Source: Scleromitrula shiraiana
Taxonomy: Eukaryota > Ascomycota > Leotiomycetes > Helotiales > Sclerotiniaceae
DNA length: 64,000 nt
Assembly (NCBI GenBank): GCA_028455995.1
Contig: JABELC010000003.1
Coordinates: 1,302,001-1,366,000 of the forward strand
Reading direction: 5' to 3'
Position numbers and translations under genes: made by a program. Under the pieces are notes generated by a model. That model had not been told where the DNA came from. It searched no databases and worked only from the letters and a program-made list of their open reading frames with translations. Shown in pieces: positions 59,205-64,000 of this stretch (position 1 is the first letter of the stretch; each line of letters opens with the position of its first letter).

Positions 59205-61882
59205 GAGAGATCTGAAACAGACTCTACATAATAAGCACACCAAGCGTAAAGACAAAGGTGAGCGAGCAATGGAAGCTGCACCCAAAATGTTGGGTGAGGG
59301 TTCGTAGGCTCCGTTTTGATTCCTTCGAGATATGCTCAATTTAGCATTGCACACTTTGTGTCACTTAATGTTAAAGTGTTGTTTTCTACCACATCGACAA
59401 TGTGACATATTGGCGTGATATCCCAGAGTTTTGCACCCCATACATCCTGCATCTCATGCCACGGCGCACGATTGTCCTTCAATTTTAGACATACCAAACG
59501 TTCCAGTAACATATCACTATCGGTAGCTAGAGATGGCCTTGCGAATGCCTAGAAGTCACTATCGGATTATACGACTCTGGGACGTTGTCGTAAAAGTACT
59601 TAGAGTGCATAGGCCACACCGCCTGTCATACACTTTTCTATCTATCACCGTTTAAGACATTCTAGAGCAATAAATATCAACTAGAATTTGGTAAGATGAA
59701 TGGAGGATTCATAATGATCGATTAATTAACGCAATGAAACAACATCATCCCATACGCATCCTAGGAGATTGCGCTTAGCTAATAATTCGGAGGTTGGTGA
59801 GAATGGCGTTTATAGTGAGATGCGGTGTTCACCTGGGCAAAGAAGGGCTTCGGGAACATTCCAAATTCAAGAACCCCAATCTTGCAGCCATTCTGCTTTT
59901 GCAGCAGCTGAATCGTCATTCGCTCCATTGAATAAGGCGGAAGAGTGAGAGTAATCAGAGTAATTAAATTGCGGTCCAACAATTATACTCATTGAATGGC
60001 ACGCTCACACAATATCACAAATTCGATAAACCTCCTCCATAGATTTATGAGGGGATTCATCGCTTTCAAGTCGCACGCATTCATAGTCAATCCAGAAAGC
60101 ACCAATACCTGCTGCTTGGGTAGCGCGAATTGCATATTGTGTTAAGATATCCATGTCCTGCTTAGCAGCAGCCTGAAGCCATGAATTTATGGAGGGTGGT
60201 AGAGAGGATCTCCGAAAATGGTGGTATAAAATTGGAGACGTGTATAAGAGATAAATACGTAGTCCGGATATTCATTTCCATGGTTAGCGGCAAAGGTGCT
60301 AACGTGCTGGGTGATATAGCCGTTAGGAGAGGTAGGATCCAAGAGGCAAAGGTAGCGCGGTCCAAGATGGCGATCGAGTACATCTTCTGTGGTTCTTGAC
60401 ATGACTTCCTGTTGATCAACAAGGTGACTGGGTTCATCAACAATATGGAGACTCATCAGATCAGTAGGTCTGCAGGCTTCCTCATCATTCTGATTTATAG
60501 GTGCAAGTAAACGGCGACGTTCCCGCAGTGCAGTAAGGGAAAGCATACGTCGTCGTGGTCGATCTTGAACCTGTTCATGGTGTCCTAGTTTGAGACGGTT
60601 GTAATCCCATTCAGCTTGCTGTTTGTCTGTTATCTTGATTGAAGATGCGTAGGGGACAACCTCATGTATATTAAAGTGGATCTGTCTCATAATAAGCATG
60701 GTTAGTGAACCTATATATATATATAGTTTCTCATAGAAGAGAGATGTAGAAACTGTTTACCAAATATAGGAGTCCAAAAGTGCCAATCAAACGTTTCAGT
60801 AGGGTGTAAATAAACCCCAGCGCACTTAAAATCGATCTGCATAAACCTTTAACTCTGCTCCATACTTTCCTTGTTCCCTCTCTTCCTTCTTCTTCTTCTT
60901 CCGTGGTCACTATCACATGAAAATGTAGAGGTGCATAAATCCAGCGCATGATTATTCGGATAAAACTGTCACAACATGTGAGGCGTGATGCAGAGAAGTT
61001 TTGGGGTACAAGATTCATTCCTGGATCTATGGGATCTGTTCCTTTTGTAGACCCTGTGAAATAATCGCTATCAATGTCTTGGAATCTTCATGCAATATAC
61101 CAGCTCCATGCCCCTTATGCGAAAACTGTGAGATATAACAACCTGTTTCATAAGTCAGCATTACGAGCTAATCAACTTCTAATGTCCATTCGGAATGTAA
61201 AACATTTGAATGTGTTTTCTTTGAATGTTTATACCAAGTATGAACATTAAAATTTTTCTTATTTGAATATCTATATAGAATACAAACACCCAAACACTAA
61301 AGTATATTATATATATATAATGGTGTAAAGACTGAATGGGCATTCAAAATGTCAACAGCTCGTTACACTAGTCGATGATTCTGACGCAAAACAATCAAGA
61401 AACTGGTCAGATAAGGAAAAGAAATAAATACATACAGCGAAGCCCCTATCTGTCCCCATGCCCACCACCAGAAGAGCTCAGGTTGGGCATGACGATAGTC
61501 ATTAATCGATAATGATAAATATATTATTTCAATTATTGCCCGATATAGGTTTGAGAGGGTATAGTAAGAGAATTGGAGTCGATGGACTAATCTGGATTGA
61601 AGGTGAAGCTCGCAAATAAGGAGGACAAATGCAAAGAGAGATGCGAGAGCTAGGATGGCGGAAGAATTGTGGAGATTCTGAGTGAGAGAATCACAGGGAA
61701 GGAGAAGAAGAGTGGGAGGGCTAGGAAAGGAGGGCTAGGAAAGGAGGGCTTGGGGTAATTGGGATAAGTGGGGTAATGAGGTTTGGGAATGAGGGGTATA
61801 GGAGATCTACGAGACTTTGGGTGAGTATGGTGATTGAGTGGAGCACTATTGGAATGGGAAAGAGAAAAGAAAGTGGGTACAT
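59205..61882 (-). pseudogene. Decayed membrane-anchored HET-like gene
   Basis: Read on the minus strand. The N-terminal part, from about 61882, is hydrophobic with several membrane-like segments (MYPLSFLFPIPIVLHSI; LASLFAFVLLICELH). A further segment lies at 60731-61018. From 60699 comes a region with HET-family landmarks: VFISYTRLQFYT, FWIDYECV, EEVYRICDIV and WGS..IWNVPEALLCPGE. The frame is broken near 60187, and in-frame nonsense codons lie at 60005-60007 (TGA), 59867-59869 (TGA), 59810-59812 (TAA), 59726-59728 (TAA) and 59681-59683 (TAG), with more further on. HET-domain proteins trigger cell death on fusion of unlike fungal strains. The exon boundaries in the first half could not be resolved, and an alternative is two overlapping broken genes. 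Confidence 0.6.
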
Positions 61883-62444
61883 TATGATTGAGGGGAAAGA
61901 GTAGGAAGTTTTGAATGAGATGAGGAGTAGGATGTCATTTATCGTTGTGGCTGTGTATAGGGTTACGTTTTCATAGTGAAGGTTGCGCAAACGTACGGAA
62001 GTATAAGGCAGAGGAATTACGAGTAATCGTTTGGATAAATGCTGGATGATGTGAGGTTTTTTAAATTGTAAGGCTTGGCCTCTTAGCAAGCTATCTACCT
62101 ACCTGTTCAAGGGAGATTTATTGTACCTGTTCAAGGGAGATTTATAAACCTCGAAACCGATCAGCAATAATGCAGATAGTACGGAAGTAGACAATGTAAG
62201 AAATACTGTGCTCTGTCTGATTCGTTGCTTCCGAACCCGAGTTCATCTGCTCTCGGCATTTCGATTTTATCCGATGAAGGGCCGAGCCTTCCCTTCCCTT
62301 CCCGGGTCTCTCCCAGCCTCGTCAAAAATTAAATTCTCTCCTCAAGTTCAAGCTTCCAAAGGAAAAAAGGGAGCTTTCATCTAATTCAGTCTTCTCACAA
62401 CCAAAATCGCTTGGAATTATATAATTCAATTATGAAATAATCCC
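61883..62444. other. Divergent intergenic region upstream of JIP5
   Basis: About 560 bp between the start of the decayed HET-like gene and the JIP5 start. A duplicated gttcaagggagattta step occurs at 62104-62143. No gene was seen. Confidence 0.35.
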
Positions 62445-63858
62445 ATGGGTGAAATAGTCAATACGATGTTTGAAAATTTGTGTACCCTCCCATTGAGCTC
62501 CGAGCTCTTCACACAAGCTATTCATCCCACTGAACCGATTCTCTCTGTTGGTTTATCAAGTGGTCATGTTCAATCATTCCGTTTGCCAGCTGCTACCAAT
62601 GCTACCAATGATGATGCAGATGCCGATACTAGCATAGTGAGCACTGGCACCAGTACCATTGATACACAATGGCGTACTAGGAGACATAAAGGAAGTTGTA
62701 GAACTTTGGGTTATAGTCATGATGGACAAGGTTTGTTTCTCATTAGTTATCTCTCACATATACCCCTCCCCCTCAGAGAATATTCAGAGTTTCTATGGAG
62801 TATATATGATATCAATTGACCAAATACTAACGTATGAATCACTATAAATAGTTCTCTACTCTGCCGGCACCGATTCCCGTCTCAAAGTCGCGTCCTCTTC
62901 TACTGGCCAAGTAATTTCTAAAATCCTCGTCCCAAACTCCACGACCGATAATTTGGATCCTCCAACCTTACTACACGCTCTCTCACCACAAACACTTCTT
63001 CTGGCCACCGACTCCTGCGCCCTCCATCTCTATGATGTTCGCGATTCCTCGGTCTTCAAAACCGGTAAACCGGCGCAAACCCATTATCCACACGATGATT
63101 ATATCTCTAGCTTGACACCCTTGCCTCCGACAGAAATGAGCACCAGTGGGTTCAGTAAACAATGGATTACAACCGGAGGAACAACATTGGCGGTAACGGA
63201 TCTAAGAAGAGGTGTCTTGGTTAAGAGTGAGGATCAAGAGGAAGAATTGATGTGCAGTGTCTATGTAACTGGTCTACAAGGAAGAGCAAAAGAAAAGATG
63301 CTGGTGGGAAATGGCAATGGGGTTGTTACATTGTGGGAGAAGGGAGCGTGGGATGATCAAGTCGAAAGAATTATAGTAGATGGGGGTGGGAAGGCTGGAG
63401 GAGAGAGTTTAGATTCTATGGTTGGGTTGCCAGATGGAGTGGGTGCTTATGGTGGGAAGTGTGTGGTTATTGGATGTGGAGATGGAAGCGTGAGGATTGT
63501 AAAGGTTGGTGGTACGAAGGGTGTTGTGGAAGTTTTAAGGCATGATGAGGTGGAGGCGGTGGTTGGAGTGGGAGTTGATGTAGAGGGAAGATTGATTTCT
63601 GGTGGTGGGGAGACGGTTAAAGTTTGGCAGGAGAAAATGGATATCGATCAAGAGGAGGAGGAAGATGAAGCACAATCTGAAGAAGATAATAATAAGGATG
63701 AAGAGCGCAAGAGAGCTTTAGAGAAAGATAGCGATGATAGTGCAAAGGAAGATAGTGACGATGAAGAAGACGGGGGTAGAAAGAAGAGAAAAAAGAAGAA
63801 GAGAGCGAAGAAAGGTCAAGTTGGAAATGGTATCCTTGGATTTAAGGGAATGGAGTAA
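62445..63858 (+). CDS. JIP5: WD-repeat ribosome biogenesis protein (JIP5/WDR55-type)
   Basis: Exon 1 is 62445-62730 and exon 2 is 62852-63858 (intron 121 bp), encoding 430 residues in frame. The beginning (MFENLCTLPLSSELFTQAIHPTEPILSVGLSSG) and the WD-like repeats (CRTLGYSHDGQ, YSAGTDSRLKVAS, LVGNGNGVVTLWE, VIGCGDGSVRIV, LISGGGETVKVWQ) match the JIP5/WDR55 family of seven-bladed propellers. The C-terminal 90 residues are acidic then lysine-rich, ending GILGFKG, as in the fungal members. The protein acts in the nucleolus in ribosome assembly. No lesion was seen. The first methionine is at 62445; a second in-frame ATG at 62466 begins the conserved core and could be used instead. Confidence 0.9.
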
Positions 63859-64000
63859 TTGATCGATGTTGAATGAAAATTATACCCGCATTTGTATTAT
63901 ATTATACTATGTTCTTTTCAATGGTATTGCGAGGGATCTCCATAGGTAATCAGAATCAAAATATCGTTAATATGAGATACATCGTATCGGTTGTTAGAAG
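63859..64000. other. 3' flank of JIP5, nothing recognised
   Basis: The 142 bases after the JIP5 stop show AT-rich sequence without further features. Confidence 0.3.

Overview
The window is nuclear DNA of a filamentous ascomycete. Introns are mostly 46-80 bp with GT..AG ends and CTAAC/CTGAT-like branch sites, intergenic regions are AT-rich, and the protein set (Zn2Cys6 regulators, GH78 rhamnosidase, NCS1 permease, HET-type gene remains) is typical of that group. The protein style and AT-rich islands suggest a Leotiomycete of the Botrytis/Sclerotinia kind; that placement is inference, since no marker gene settles it.

Layout. 1-9 kb: the 3' end of a UPC2-like regulator, a 4-TM membrane protein, and small hypothetical genes. 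11-15.5 kb: a conserved fungal protein of unknown role and an SMP-30-like propeller gene with an unclear 5' end. 16.6-19.6 kb: an extremely AT-rich, gene-free block containing four decayed copies of one repeat. 20-24.7 kb: an intact secreted GH78 enzyme, then a badly decayed gene joining a 3-hydroxyacyl-CoA dehydrogenase to a YWTD/SMP-30 propeller. 26-30 kb: a cytochrome b5/b5-reductase fusion and a cytochrome P450. 30.7-31.2 kb: an inverted-repeat element. 31.3-33.8 kb: two broken gene pieces placed head to head. 34.5-39.5 kb: a 1557-aa multi-zinc-finger, AT-hook protein. 39.8-50.5 kb: a conserved core of NCS1 permease, proteasome subunit RPN2 and the mRNA 5'-triphosphatase CET1. 52.5-54.6 kb: a Zn2Cys6 regulator. 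54.6-59.2 kb: AT-rich and minisatellite DNA. 59.2-61.9 kb: a decayed membrane-anchored HET-like gene. 62.4-63.9 kb: the WD-repeat ribosome biogenesis protein JIP5.

How it fits together. Housekeeping genes (RPN2, CET1, JIP5) are intact and sit beside accessory genes. Three accessory loci (22.8-24.7, 31.3-33.8 and 59.2-61.9 kb) carry frameshifts and nonsense codons. Almost all of the nonsense codons can be explained as single C-to-T or G-to-A changes (CGA>TGA, CAA>TAA, CAG>TAG, TGG>TAG). That is the kind of change repeat-induced point mutation (RIP) makes, although ordinary deamination drift would look similar. I found no CRISPR array, rRNA or tRNA gene. I did not identify a clearly new defence or biosynthetic system. 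The most unusual signals are the dehydrogenase-propeller fusion remnant, the head-to-head broken locus, the inverted-repeat element built from about 20-bp units, the repeat family in the AT block and a 28-bp perfect palindrome.
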